Below the pieces are notes generated by a model that was given only the letters and a program-made list of their open reading frames with translations, had not been told where the DNA came from and made no database searches. Position numbers and translations under genes: made by a program. From Isoetes taiwanensis (Eukaryota; Streptophyta; Lycopodiopsida; Isoetales; Isoetaceae), in the NCBI GenBank assembly GCA_021234155.1, contig JAJEKV010000110.1:2882338-2946337 (forward strand): 64,000 nt of DNA, in the 5' to 3' direction. Position 1 is the first letter of the stretch; each line of letters starts with the position of its first letter. Below, one piece after another: positions 9,601-21,353 of the stretch.

Positions 9601-10650
9601 TTTCAAACTGCGATATCTATCAGCTCATTCATAGGAAGCAAGAATTGGAAGCATATGCGAGGTGGATGTAGAAAAGGTGAACCGTTATTTACACAAACTA
9701 GAAAACATGGAGATTATTTGCAGAATAGGACAAGAAGGTTACAGAAATAACAGGAAGACATATAAAAATACTAAAGCTTGTTTGGTAGTTTGCTTCAATG
9801 GCAGGTTGAATCGATCTGTGGGTTTGGAGGTTTGAATCCTCTACTGCCTTTATATTCTTCTTTTGCTCTTATTTTTCCTTCGTCCTTTCTGTTTCTAGTC
9901 TGTGTTAGAGATCCCCTTTTGGGCTATGGCTGCTTACATTTTTAGCTATTTCGAAGCATTTCTTGCTATTTCGAAGCTTTGGGTGCTTCACACCATTAAC
10001 AAAGCAGTTCCAGAGATAGAAGATTTAAATAGGGAGACAACGCTTTGCAGGGCGCAATCTTGCATCAAAGCTCTTGCAACCTGAGCTTTTTGCAGCATGA
10101 TTATTTCTGCATGTTATTTCTATATTTCCCTAATCTAACGTGATTTTATATTTTTGCATGAACCTTAACGTGTTCACATTCCAGTCTTAATGGCAGAGGT
10201 AAGAAGATTTCTGTATGATTTTAAAATTTTGCAATTTCGACTCTGAAATCTTATGAAAAACCATGTCTGGGATAATTTTGCAGATGAATTTGTTCCTTTC
10301 TCTTTTGTAAATGGAGTTTTAAGACGATTTGGAAGGTTATTTTGCAGGTGGCTTTTGGTGATTTTGCAAGTACTTGAGGTAAATTTTCAAGATAATTTGA
10401 GTGACTTCTTTTCTTTGCAAGCAATTTCTAGAGCCAGATATGTATACTTGCCCTGTTTTTGGAATAATTGCTTGTTTTTGGAAGCATGTTCAATTGATTT
10501 ATGCTTTAGAATCTTACTTATAACTGAATATAGACAAGATATAACTCACAGCATATCCAGCCCACTACAGGTCATTTACTATCTCATTCGCCTTATTTGA
10601 TAAAAAGTTTTCATTTTAGTTGTGTGATTTCTTTAAATACGATATAAGAG
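9601..10650. other. AT-rich sequence, no gene recognised
   Basis: Open frames here are short and biased to Phe, Leu and Ile. No motif is recognised. It directly precedes a LINE fragment and may include further decayed LINE sequence. Confidence 0.35.
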
Positions 10651-10651
10651 T

Positions 10652-11591
10652 TTGGATCTCCAGTATGAAAACCTTCCTAATATTAAAGGGCTGTGGGATC
10701 CAATTCTTCAAAGAATTAGGAAGAAGTTAAATACTTTTAGAAGCTCTTTATCAATGGCAGGTCAAACTATTATTGCAAACTCTGTCCTTGCAGCTTCCCA
10801 TATCTACTTTTCTTCTGCTCTAGTGACTCCCAAATCCATCTATAATGAGCTAGAGAAGACCATCAGAAACTTTATTTGGGGAGAAAATCATTCTGTGAAT
10901 TGGGATACTGTCACAAGAACTAAGTTTAATGGAGGATTAGGATGCAAAAGCTTATACTTGCAAGCATGTGCCCTTGCAGGTAAATTTGTTTGGAGAACTT
11001 TGTCTGGCAATAACTCTATAGCTTCAACCTTCATTATATATTGGCTTGACTGCTCTTTTCCTGAAGGTCACCCAAGTGTGAAGCACTGTCTGCCTGAGTC
11101 AGCCCTTAATTATTTGCATCCAGGAAAAAACTCCTCCCCTCTAATGCAAAATATGATTAAGGCTTGGAATATAGTTCATGGTAGCTTTGATACTCCTGAA
11201 ATTTATGATCTCAATTTGAATTCTTCCTTATTTTGGTCTTCTCAGTTTCAGGACAACAATGGTCATATCCCTGCTTTAAGACATCCGAAAATTTATGGGA
11301 AATGGTTGGACTTTGGTATCACTCATGTAAAGCATTTATATAGAAATGGTCAAATTATTTCCTGGACTAATCTGAGGAGGCTTATCCATGGTACTTTTAG
11401 TGATAAATCTAGACATAGAGAAACAAACAAAACTTTACAGGCAAACAAAAATATATTTGAAAAATACTTTGTCTTGCGCACAGACAAAGAAAGCCATTAA
11501 AAACAAGTGCAATTACAGATTCTTGAAGACCTTTAAAAGCTTGAAGAGGAGAAAAATGTTCCAGAAAGCAAGGAAGTTCACCGGGTTATAG
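10652..11591 (+). mobile_element. L1-type LINE fragment, post-reverse-transcriptase region of ORF2
   Basis: A 282-codon frame starts with ILQRIRKKLNTFRSSLSMAG then TIIANSVLAASHIYF and TIRNFIWGENHSVNWDTV. This is the characteristic sequence after the reverse transcriptase in plant L1-type ORF2 proteins (compare RNFIWGG in the LINE at 22.4-28.3 kb). The endonuclease and reverse-transcriptase catalytic parts are missing, so this is a 5'-truncated dead copy. The frame shifts after about 11500 and fades out by about 11591. Confidence 0.85.
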
Positions 11592-11819
11592 CATGTTATG
11601 GTGTACCCATTTTGGGACATTTTAAATTACACAATCTTTGTATTCAGAATGAGCACATTATTCAGCATAATGGTCATATATATGGACTTATTATCTACTT
11701 GCGTGCAAGGATAGGTTCAATATTTTATACGTTTTATACTCAATACATATTATTCGAATGATACAAATTTAAGGTACATAAAAAATACAGCAAAAAACAT
11801 TCCACTGTCGGAAACTTTT

Positions 11820-11984
11820 CGCGTAAATGAAGCCTCTGTTTCTCTTACGCGAAGCGAAATTTGGGTTTCGCTTACGGGAAATTAAAAAAAAAAAAAAAAA
11901 AAAAATTGAATTTTCGCATAAGCGAAATAGCTGTTTCACTTATGTGAAAACAGCTTCACATAAGGAAATAGCTATTTCGCTTAC

Positions 11985-12016
<32 letters not shown>

Positions 12017-12160
12017 GGAATTATTATTACTATTGTTTTCGCAAAAGTTTAAACCTCATCTTGAAAATAATTTCGTAAGTTTAAACAACTTGACTATTTC
12101 TTTTGCTTTAGCGATTTCAAGATAAGTTTAACGAGGCCCGAGGTTTCGCTTAGGCAAAAG
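11820..12160. repeat. Palindromic TTCGC-rich repeat with two poly(A) tracts
   Basis: Motifs related to ttcgcttacgcgaaa recur in both orientations. The segment from aagcgaaatagct to agctatttcgctt (about 11921-11981) is an inverted repeat. A runs of about 21-24 bases lie at 11883-11906 and 11985-12011. I see no protein. Confidence 0.65.
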
Positions 12161-12718
12161 TTTTTTTCCGGCCGGCGAGGAAAAAATACCAGAAAAATAA
12201 TTCTATACGTGCAAAATCTATCCTTGCATGTGTGTAGGCAAAGACTTTTTCATGATTATTTCACAAGCCTAGGGTTTTTGAAGGAATATAAATTGTGCTT
12301 GTCTATCCATGCATAGGCAAATGCTATACACGCAAAGAAAAACACTCAAATGCTTTACACACCAAACACTATACGCGCTCATTGATTCTGATACTGAAGA
12401 AGAAGTTCCTGCAAAAAAATGTCCCCTTGATATTAAAAGACTTTTGTGAAATATTAATTGAATTGATACTGTCATGTCTATGCATGTCTTTGTTCAGCTT
12501 CATGTCTCTCTTTCCAACTTATGTAAGCGTGTTCTGTATCTTGTTATCAGCTATTTATATACTTTTGATAGGCATGCCTTCAAAAACCATTGGCATTCAT
12601 AGACATCTAAGTGGTTCACGTTGGTCTCATAATGCAACATTCTTTTCCCAAGTTCAGCCTACAAATGATCCATTGCTAGCTTTTCTAGCAAAATTCTCGC
12701 TTCCTCCTTTTCTGTTGG

Positions 12719-14110
12719 TCAGTCTGAACTGTTCACCCCCCATCTATTCGTCCATTGCATCAGATCCCTTTTCCAACCTTCGAATTGCATCATGGCAAAA
12801 TGAGACAAGCGACTGACATCTTGCTCCTTAACTCGATTGTAGAAATTAATGGCTTGAAACAGGCCTTCAAGTTTGAAGGGGAACATGCCAGTTCTGCCAG
12901 CATTATGGCATAAGGAATTTGGTATCGGATTCCAAATTCTTCCTTTATAAAATTTTTCTGAACTGTTTCTATTTCGTTCCAAGTTCGATTGGAGATTTGG
13001 GTCTCCAGATGGGTACACTGAAAATCAAAACTATTTGAATAAGAGTCTTATAGAATTCTTTTTAGTCCCCAATTTGTGAGCAATGTCTTGCTACATTTTG
13101 ACAGCATGCTATATAGAGATGCTTTACCTCCTGATACTCTCCTGTTCACACAGTTTTTCCAGCTGTAATTGGATGTTATATCTCATCCCAGATATTTATA
13201 GTTGTCCACAATCTCCGGAACCTGCCCTTCATATGTGCATTCTTGTCTATCTCTCTGCCAAATACCATGATCTTGGATTTAGTCAAGTTTACATCCATTT
13301 TTTTTGTTTCACAGAATGCCTTCAAGTTGTAGAGATGATCTTGCAATATTTTGCGTTTACTTGCCAGTAGCACCACATCGTCTGCATATAGAAGTGTCTG
13401 AATGATATATGTGCCTAGTTTAGTGCCTGCAAGAGATCTGGCTCTCAATCAACCATCTAGGTCGCCTATGAAAATTCCAAACAAAGTCGGAGATATGGAC
13501 AGCCTTGGCATACCCCAATTGTGCTCTTGATTTTTGTGTCTAAGATTCCAGGAGACTTTTATCAGCACTTCCTCATACAGTTATGAGACTGCCGCCCTGA
13601 TACCCAGAGGAACATCAATCTGGATCATTTTATCACTAAGCTCTTTGCGAGGTATAGTATTAAACGCTTTTGTAAAATCTATGAACGCCACATACAAGGA
13701 TGCATTTGGGGCTTTGGCCTTTTCGATCAAAGTTCTGAGAGTCAACATATGATCCAAGGTGTTATGATTACTTCTGAAGCCTGCTTGACATTTTGAGCGC
13801 ACAGCAGCTTGCTCTGCCCATGAGCTTAGTTTCTTTTCTAGAAGGCTGCCAAAAATATACTGCCAATTAGAATTGTTTTGTAGTTGCTTGCTACTTTTTT
13901 GTCTCCGCCTTTGTGGATTGGATGTACATGATTGATTTTCCATGTATCTGGAATCCCTTACATGATGCCTTTATTCAACAAATATGTCAGGATAGATACG
14001 GTTTCTTCTCCTCCCCATTTAAGCATCTCTACACAGAGACCATCTGCATCGTGGGCTTTATTGTTAGTCGTTCTGGATATATAGGCAATCCCTAACATTT
14101 GCTTCAGTGA
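12719..14110 (-). mobile_element. LINE reverse-transcriptase remnant
   Basis: In minus-strand order the pieces are: a connector region (KAHDADGLCVEMLKWGGEE, then HVHPIHKGGDK), the RT fingers (KCQAGFRSNHNTLDHMLTLR), the first palm motif (VAFIDFTKAFNTIPRKEL), and, after a frameshift, the catalytic YADDVVLLA motif near 13380 followed by KMDVNLTKSKIMVFGR. A C-terminal piece follows at 13018-12719. Several frame changes and stops make it inactive. The sequence differs from the L1-type LINE at 22.4 kb and resembles instead the family at 52.3 kb. Confidence 0.88.
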
Positions 14111-14244
14111 ATATTTCTAAGCCATGAGCTATTTTTGGCATGCCATCTGCGCCCTTCTTTTCATATATATCTTTGATAGCCTATTCATAAAGGGCATAAA
14201 TCCAATGCATATAAAGGGCATAGATCCAAATCCCATGACATTCA

Positions 14245-14404
14245 TTTGTTGCTTAAAGGCTTGTGCCGAATAGGAGCCTTAGATACGGGTCATGAAATAC
14301 ACATTGAAATTGCACAAAAAGGATTTGAAATAGAAATTTGTATGGCCAATTCCATTATATCCATGTATGCCAAGTGTGGCTCGATTACTGAAGCAGGTAC
14401 GATT
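14245..14404 (+). pseudogene. PPR protein fragment
   Basis: The translation gives CLKACAE, a TAG, then in another frame GALDTGHEIHIEIAQKGFE followed by MANSIISMYAKCGSITEA. This is the signature of PLS-type pentatricopeptide-repeat proteins, which bind organellar RNA for editing or processing in plants. Only about one and a half repeats remain, broken by stops and a frameshift, so it is a dead scrap. PPR genes are often intronless and very numerous in seed-free plants, so a stray copy is unsurprising. Confidence 0.85.
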
Positions 14405-14550
14405 CATTCATTCTGAGGGAGGAATGACGGCTACATCTATGATCGTGTCTATTGAGAGATGGACACACTTATTACATTTAATACATGCCTTCATTCCAGA
14501 CCCTAAAGCCCAGTATGTGGGCACAAGTGATGCCTCAGTACAGACACTAG

Positions 14551-15126
14551 ATAGAATTACAGCCACAAAAGAAACATTGTGTTGAAGCGGAAGTGCAGAT
14601 ATTGGAAAGGGAACATGTTGAGGTGGGCGTACAGACATCTCCACAATCCCAAGGGGACCAGGAGTCGCAGCGCCGAGCTAGCAGACAGGAGCAGGTTGCC
14701 TCAGTATCTTCTGTTACCAGGAGCCTGAACTTACGTATTATAGGGGTTGCAGAGGCAGAATATAATGCCCATTCTGATATGGATGCGGCTTTGCATTTTT
14801 TCACTAATGTCATTCATGTGAAGGTTGGTGGAGTTGTCTCCGCTACTAGGGTGGGAGCCGCAAGACCTGATCGTCCTCGCCATCTTTTAGTTTGGTTTCA
14901 AGACACTCTTAGCCGCTTACATGTTCTTCACCATGGAAACCATCTCAGAGGGACTAGTTTCTCAGTACAGGAGGACCTCTCCCCTCTTCAATTGTGTAAC
15001 CGTAAGGAGGAGCTCTGCAAGGTGAGGGCAGCCCGCCTGCAAAAGAAATGGGCAGTGTACAGGGGAGGCACAACAATTATTCTAGATCAATGGCCTTCCA
15101 ATCCTTGGACTGGCTATGTCTTTTAA
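14551..15126 (+). CDS. L1-type LINE ORF1-like protein (RNA-binding domain)
   Basis: The open frame begins after a stop at 14548-14550 without a good ATG. The second half fits the RRM plus C-terminal domain of L1 ORF1 proteins: SLNLRIIGVAEAEYNAHSD, then RPRHLLVWFQDTLSRLHVL and VQEDLSPLQLCNRKEEL with KVRAARLQKKWAVYRGG. Such proteins coat LINE RNA. The N-terminal portion is Gln/Ser/Glu-rich and may be the end of a coiled coil whose start lies in another frame. No ORF2 follows; the stop at 15126 is succeeded within about 120 bp by a LINE-like 3' tail. This looks like an ORF1-only element or an internally deleted one. Confidence 0.65.
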   Translation: MELQPQKKHCVEAEVQILEREHVEVGVQTSPQSQGDQESQRRASRQEQVASVSSVTRSLNLRIIGVAEAEYNAHSDMDAALHFFTNVIHVKVGGVVSATRVGAARPDRPRHLLVWFQDTLSRLHVLHHGNHLRGTSFSVQEDLSPLQLCNRKEELCKVRAARLQKKWAVYRGGTTIILDQWPSNPWTGYVF

Positions 15127-15297
15127 TATTTGGTTATTGTGTTTGGTGACGGGGCCTAGTCCCTAGGATTTAGATGGGTTGTTGCCCTTGCATATGCCGT
15201 CCCATAACCCTTTGGGTTCCCGTGGACGTAAAAATTCATCTTATATTATCTTATCTTATCTTATCTTATCTTATCTTATCTTATCTTATCTTATCTT
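15127..15297 (+). mobile_element. LINE-like 3' tail ending in a (TTATC)n repeat
   Basis: After the ORF1 stop, the sequence ccctttgggttcccgtggac gtaaaa leads into about ten TTATC units (about 15246-15296). The tccgtggacgt then A-rich then pentanucleotide-repeat arrangement recurs at 55235-55270, where the repeat is TTCTA. Simple-repeat tails are typical of several non-LTR families. Confidence 0.7.
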
Positions 15298-15437
15298 TAA
15301 TCAAATGAAAGCTCGATATCTTGAATCCTGGAATGCCAGAAACAGATCAGAGAAATACCAGAGAGATCCAAAGATGAATCGAGAATGATGTTGAAGAGCA
15401 TGTATATGGAGGGTTGTCCACTGGCGTTAACCTTCAC

Positions 15438-15670
15438 TTCATAACCTAGAAGGTCAAAACAACGGACACAACATGTCAGGTACATGCTTTCTAAACAAGT
15501 CATTAGATATATATGATTTTTGTGCAAATGGTTTAGAAGAACTAATAAAGCAGGGCAAATATGGGCACTTATCATTATGTCGATATGCCTCGTTTATGTT
15601 GCCAAATTATGAGTGTCCATCCAGCTAAGCCTTTTGAAGCACACGTTAAATGGCTAGATTAAACGACTAT
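15438..15670. repeat. Dispersed repeat, copy 1 (about 235 bp)
   Basis: From aacctagaaggtcaaaacaa to ggctagattaaacgactat this matches 33700-33925 with scattered substitutions. No coding capacity, tRNA-like boxes or clear terminal inverted repeats are visible, so the class is unknown. Confidence 0.85.
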
Positions 15671-16091
15671 CACAAGGCACCCAAAATTAAAAAACTACAT
15701 GGTTTTCTCCTTGGTTATGACTAGAAAACCATTCTATAAAATCAATGGGTGTTTGTGGGTTGATATCATTAAAAACCATATGTGGCAAAACTAATGGGTC
15801 CTCTTGTTAGGTTTGTGAGGGTGGTATTATGGCATGGTAATTGCAGATGGTCGTTTTGTAGAGTTTGTCAGTGGTATTACATATTGGTAATTGAATGTGG
15901 TATACTTATAGTGTTTAAGTGTACGGTTTGTCCATGTGGTATAACATTATGGTTGTGGATGTGGTTTAATGTAGTGCTAGTTTCGGGTGATTTTATAATG
16001 TGGTTGGCTATTGTAGTAAACTACATGGCTAAATGTCATGGTAAAGCACATGTGTGTTTGTTATGCATTAGCTATATGGTTCTCATTTATA

Positions 16092-16255
16092 AACCAGTAA
16101 TGGTATGTTGTTTGAAGCATTTCAAGCTTTCAAGTATAAGACTATTAAGGACTGTGGATGGTTTCTTATGCATACAAGTAATGGTCTGTTGTTTGAAGCA
16201 TTTCAAGTATAGAAGACTAAAACTATTAAGGACCGTGTATGGTTTATTATGTATA
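16092..16255. repeat. Tandem duplication of about 82 bp
   Basis: Two head-to-tail units share gtaatggt-tgttgtttgaa, the central gcatttcaag, and the end actattaaggac-gtg. The surrounding 15780-16260 stretch is rich in GTGGT motifs; the long open frame across it is unusually Cys/Trp-rich and is not accepted as a gene. Confidence 0.75.
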
Positions 16256-16260
16256 GTAAT

Positions 16261-19200
16261 ACTTTTTACTACTAATTCACTGTATCTGTTTTCCTCAATA
16301 GCAACAAAATATTAGGGAGCAAGGGGATTTGAACCCCAACCATTTCCAAAACTCATAAACAATGATAAATTTATTTCCAGAAATATGTGGAAAACTAATG
16401 CAGATTTAACATCTACAAAAAAGCAAAACGTAAACATCTAGTATAGGAGGAAAGTGACCACCTTGCAATACTCACGTACTGACCTCTTGCATGCGAGAGA
16501 GAGAAATAAAGAACTTCCAGAAAGAAAGTAATGACCTTTCAAGTTTCCAAAAAAGGCCCTCTAGCATGCAAGTATTGATCTGAATTAAGTTTTGTATTTA
16601 AACAATTTAATGAGTTTATGATTCTAGCAATGCAGATCTGACCTTTATATCGCTTTTTAATCGAAGATGGATGCCATAGCCAGAACTTGATTCTCTATTA
16701 AAAGTACCATGGCATTATTTTTTTATGTTTGATTAGCAGCTTCACCTCAAACTCTGCTCAAAACAGGGGAAATGGTCAGTTTCACATTTGAAGTTCGGCT
16801 TCACATTTGAAGTTCAACCCGCACATTTATAGATGAGTACAAGTTCTTTTCATGCTGGAACAGGGCAGAAACTCATGCTGGAACAGGGTAGAAACTTTTG
16901 CTCAGACTTTGTGCCTCGCCAAAGACAAAGTTGCAAGCTTATCTCGACTGCATCGAGATCTTGTTATGTCTACAGCCTGTAAACCCTCCAAATCGGGTCT
17001 GCAAAACACCAAATCAAGCCCCAAAACTATGTTCTACTTCCACATTCTGTTGAATCAGGCTTATAAAGAACATGACATCAATTAGAAACATGGGAGCAAA
17101 GGCAAATACCTCAATCAGCCAATCTATTAGGATAGCTCTTATTTTGTGGTTTATGTCAGGTTGTTTTGACATATAATCTGGTGAGACACAACTCTGAATC
17201 TGATATGCATGGTGGCTGAGGTTAGGATAGGCAGGAATTTTGCTAACTTAATGTTAACAGCAAAGGAATACCTCTGCTTTTCTGTAAAAGCTGTAGATGT
17301 CCTCTACATAATCCACCACAGCTAACTAATTACCAGAATCTGATTGATCAATATCTAGCGAAGGATCCTCTCCACCTCGCATTTCCAGATCTCCAAGCCC
17401 ACATGCCGCCTGGTCAACAATAAAAATCATTTGCAAAATGCTATTTTTAACACAGCCCAAAGTAAACAACTCACAAAGCTAAATCGTTCTGAACAAAGGC
17501 TTAAACAACTCACAAAGCTAAACTAGTTCCTTACTTGACCTTACTTGACTACGGGCTGTCAGCAGGCATCTACAAATTAGGCCTTGTTGCAGAAGATAGC
17601 ACCCTTCCATGCACACCTGACTGCCTGCAATGTCATTACATGCAAGATTAGTGTCAAGGTATGGAAGTTGCTATATATAGAAGAAAAAGTTTTGGACATC
17701 AAGGAGAACAAGTGACAATATTAGAGCCTTTGCATGGATTAATCCGTAAACAATAACAACCTTGACAAAACCACGCAAAACCCAAAACCCCGCAAGATCT
17801 CTAGAAAAAGATTTTGTAGAGTAAAGATTATGCGAATCCATGGCCCCCAAATCCGGGGATTTATTTTCTATTTTTATGTTCTCGGTGGCCCATCTAGCCT
17901 TGAAGTTAAGCTTTAAAACATTATAAGCTCTGTTTGATTTATGTATCATGTCTGTTTGCTCCCAACCCTTTTTTTACGTGATTCAAGCACATTGCTGCTG
18001 ACGGATTCATCTTAAAACAAAATAAGGTAAGTCCTTATATTTCACGGGTACGTGCTCTTAAGACATGCAAACCTTATGTTGGTCGGCGCCTCCATGTTCG
18101 ATGCAAACCATTCATTTGCCTCCAAACACACGCACAACCATTTACATATCGGTTTACATATGACATTTTTGGGAGACAACCTCAAAGCCGTCGAACCTCG
18201 GCTCATAGCGGATCTTATTCCTAAGCCCGGCAAGCAAGACAAAGCATTCAAAGAAATATTACACCGGGGCACGCATCTTGGAAACAACTCTGAGCCGGGC
18301 TTGGATTTGCCACCACTTTAGCCAAAGGAGGTTCGACCAAAGGCGAGGGGAATAGGTAAAGCGGGAAAATGAGGAGCAATAGAATAATGGGATGAGGATA
18401 AATGACGCAGATTAATCTGGTCAAATCTAGACCGTTCATCAAAGCATAAAACTATGCTACAAATTTGGACTTGCTTAAAGAGAAGCTGGTTAAACAAGTG
18501 AATTATTTGTGTTTTTTGTATTATATAAAATTTGTTTTGAAAATTTTACGGCTTGTAAAGGCCCCGACGGCGCCATCAGGCGAGGCGGCGCGTGAACGGG
18601 CTGGGGCCTCATGAATTTCGACAAAAAATAAGGGTATTTTGTAGTTCTCGCCTATTTTGTATTGGCCTTGTGAGGCAGAGGTACAAATCCCCTTTGCAAG
18701 ATTTATTTTGCAAAAAAATTTATGGCCGCGGTAAAAAATTCCTTAATCCTAACCCTGTGAATCTGAAGCTTGCCATAAGTTCTAAGCGTTGTTAGCTGCT
18801 AAAAAACTAGCAGTAAAGAATCATTTCAAATATTTCTAGCATTTGATGCATTGTGAGATAATGCATTCGATTTCTCAAATACTTCATGTCGTAGTGACCC
18901 TTCTGCAAAAATCCAAATCCATACATTAGCCCCTAACATTGCGATAATAGCTCCACAATATCCTACAACCATTCCACCTCATGTTACCTCATATTCGCTA
19001 AAGATGTTAAGATGATATATAACAAAGGCATTATTGATACAAATATCATGTGTGTGTACTATAATATGACATTAATAGTTGATAAAAAACAAGATGTATA
19101 AGCTCTCACATATAGCATACGTATCAACAAGGGCATTGCCACTCACTCTTGAAGTTAAGGTCATGACTATGATGCAAAAAATTAGGAACCAAAATCAACG

Positions 19201-19320
19201 TTGTCTAGTAGCTATAATATAATTTTATGGATCAAAACTCCATGTTGTTCTATTATCTCCAATTAGAGAGTATTTTGGCTCAAATCGCATCGATCCGAGA
19301 CATCGGATCGACATTCTAGA
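16261..19320. other. Intergenic sequence, no gene recognised
   Basis: Mostly AT-rich with many stops. A more GC-rich patch at 18040-18340 has an 89-codon open frame (containing NLKAVEPRLIADLIPK) that I do not recognise and do not call. A tRNA T-arm-like sequence near 16314-16345 lacks the rest of a tRNA. Confidence 0.35.
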
Positions 19321-19691
19321 ATGGGGCGAGCATGCATGTCTCGCATGCATGCATGTGGCGCATGCCCTTTCTGGTTGGGGTTTCGCTATTTTAGGCGTGG
19401 TTCTGCATCAACGTCTCATCGGCGCTTCCTCTTCTCTCAGCAGTACCTTATTCTCTTTGAACCCACCCTCCCCCCCCTTCTTTGTTTATTGTATTGTTTA
19501 TCATGTTTTTCTTCCACCCGCTGGGTGATGCTTTTTTCCACCCCCTGGGTGATGCTATCCTCTGGTATGTTGTGTTGTCTCGTTTGTTGTGTTGGTGATG
19601 TGCAGGTACAGGTTGGCGAGCGGCATCTGTTTCGACTTCTCCATGCGGGGGTTTTTGGGAGCGATTTCTATGCCTTACGTTTGTCCAAGCC

Positions 19692-19778
19692 CCTTGCCGA
19701 AGGCTTATCACTAGGGTTTTTCCTCGAAAACCCGAAAGGGCGGGGTTTTTTAATCCCGGTGATAAGCTTTCGGCAGGT
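19692..19778 (+). repeat. Conserved-loop hairpin, copy A
   Basis: Arms gccgaaggcttatcac (19696-19711) and gtgataagctttcggc (19759-19774) pair over 16 positions with one G-U. The 47-bp loop contains gggtttttcctcgaaaaccc and ggggttttttaatcc, which are shared with copies at 55.1 and 61.1 kb whose stems are different. Confidence 0.85.
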
Positions 19779-20674
19779 ACATCAGCCCCTCATCTATTAG
19801 CATTGTATTTTTTGGGGTCCAAATGATATAATTGGATTTTTCCCTTTATTTTTCGTGGGTAGTTCGCATGTGTGCGGCTACCCACTGTCCACCATTGTAG
19901 AAAATCTGTTGAGATGAATGAGAAGCCTATGGGCAGTTTGTTGGTTCATGCGAGCCCCATTTATTCAAAACCTTCACATATTTCACATTGCCAGCGGTTC
20001 ATTTGATGGAAGTCGCACATCAAAATCATTTACTAACTTGAACTTATTTGGTTCAAATTTTTTCATCTAATGAAAAATGTTGAACTGCTTTATTGCCATT
20101 TCCCTGTTGGACGTAGCCTACAATGGTCATTGTCCAAGCTATCGCATTCGTAAGATTCATATGTCTAGTAGACTGGAAATGGCTAAAGATACTCACTCGG
20201 TGTTCTTATAGCATCGTTCAATAAAGGAAATTCTGCTTAGAACTTACCTTTCTAGCAAAATATATTCACAATTCTTCCCCAAACAACTGTGCGCCAGATC
20301 ATAACTAGAACTTCACAAATCAATTGATAGTTGTTGCTTCCCTTCAGCATCTTTTCTACAAAGAAACCTTGCCTAAACTGACCAACAAAAGAAATAAAAG
20401 TAAGAAATGCGTATGGCCAAGGTGCATGCCCCAAGTCTAACTGGCCTACTGTTTAAACTTTGCTCATATATGGCACACTTGGCAGTGGTACGAGTCCTCG
20501 CATGTTTGTGGTGGTTCTTCTCATTGCAAGTGCACTTGATCACCTAGAGGAAGGTAAGGGGGAGAGCTATTTGAGTATTTCTTTTGAAGCCTCCTAGAAT
20601 ATTTTGTATTTTTCCATGGTGGAGGTATAAGGCCCTCCATGTGTGTGATTCTTAGTTATGTTTTATTTTTTTTA

Positions 20675-21353
20675 GGGCAATTTATATGAGCACCTTATAT
20701 CTAATTTATGAAAATACCCATATACTTTCACAAATTATGGAAATGCCCCTATATCTACCTATTCTTGAAAATACTCTCCGTAGCCACACAAGATTTCAAG
20801 CTCAAGGGAGATGCATCTGTCACTTGCCTCCTAGCAAGAAGCCTATCAAAGATGGCTCGAATGCAAAGTAAGCACCAGGGATATTTGCCCTCTAATGCAA
20901 AAATGAAAAAATTGCTTTGCTTCCTTTACACAACATCCTAATATATATATGGGTTAGGACAGAGTGAGGCCGAACAGATTTGGCTATCTATGTTAGGGCA
21001 AAGTGAGGCTGAACAAATCTGGCGATGGGTGCTGCACAACTTTATCAAGTCTCTCAGATTCAAAGCCAAAGAGAGGATGCTTGAAGCTACTAGGTTCATT
21101 GCTAACTGTGGCAACAGGCACAACAAATTTGATAATTTGCACAACACAAATTTGACAAGTAAATTAGATTTGTCAATGCAAAGATGGACCTTGTAGATAG
21201 GATTTGTCAAGCCAGCGAAGCAGGTTTGTGATGGACAAGGATCTGCAGCTACATATTGCTATGTTGAATTACATGGGCATTTCCGTAATTTATGAAAATA
21301 CAAGGTATTTTCATAATTCTGATAGAATACGAAGGCAATTTTATAAATTGCCC
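20675..21353. mobile_element. Long-TIR MITE (679 bp)
   Basis: Terminal inverted repeats of about 80 bp begin gggcaattta on each side and share aatttatgaaaataccc-type and aattatggaaatgccc-type sequence. The flanks show TTTTTTTA on both sides, compatible with an 8-9 bp target duplication in an A/T tract. Inside, a 39-40 bp direct repeat (gttaggacagagtgaggc, 20952-21030) is present twice. No transposase is encoded. The TSD length suggests hAT or Mutator type. Confidence 0.75.

Noticed and set aside
15782-16315. 177-codon Cys/Trp/Val-rich open frame
   Set aside because: It spans a GTGGT-rich repeat and an 82-bp tandem duplication, and has no family resemblance.
16314-16345. tRNA-like T-arm (minus strand ggggttcaaatcccc)
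   Set aside because: No matching acceptor stem, D-arm or anticodon arm lies at the right distance; at most it is a SINE or tRNA scrap.
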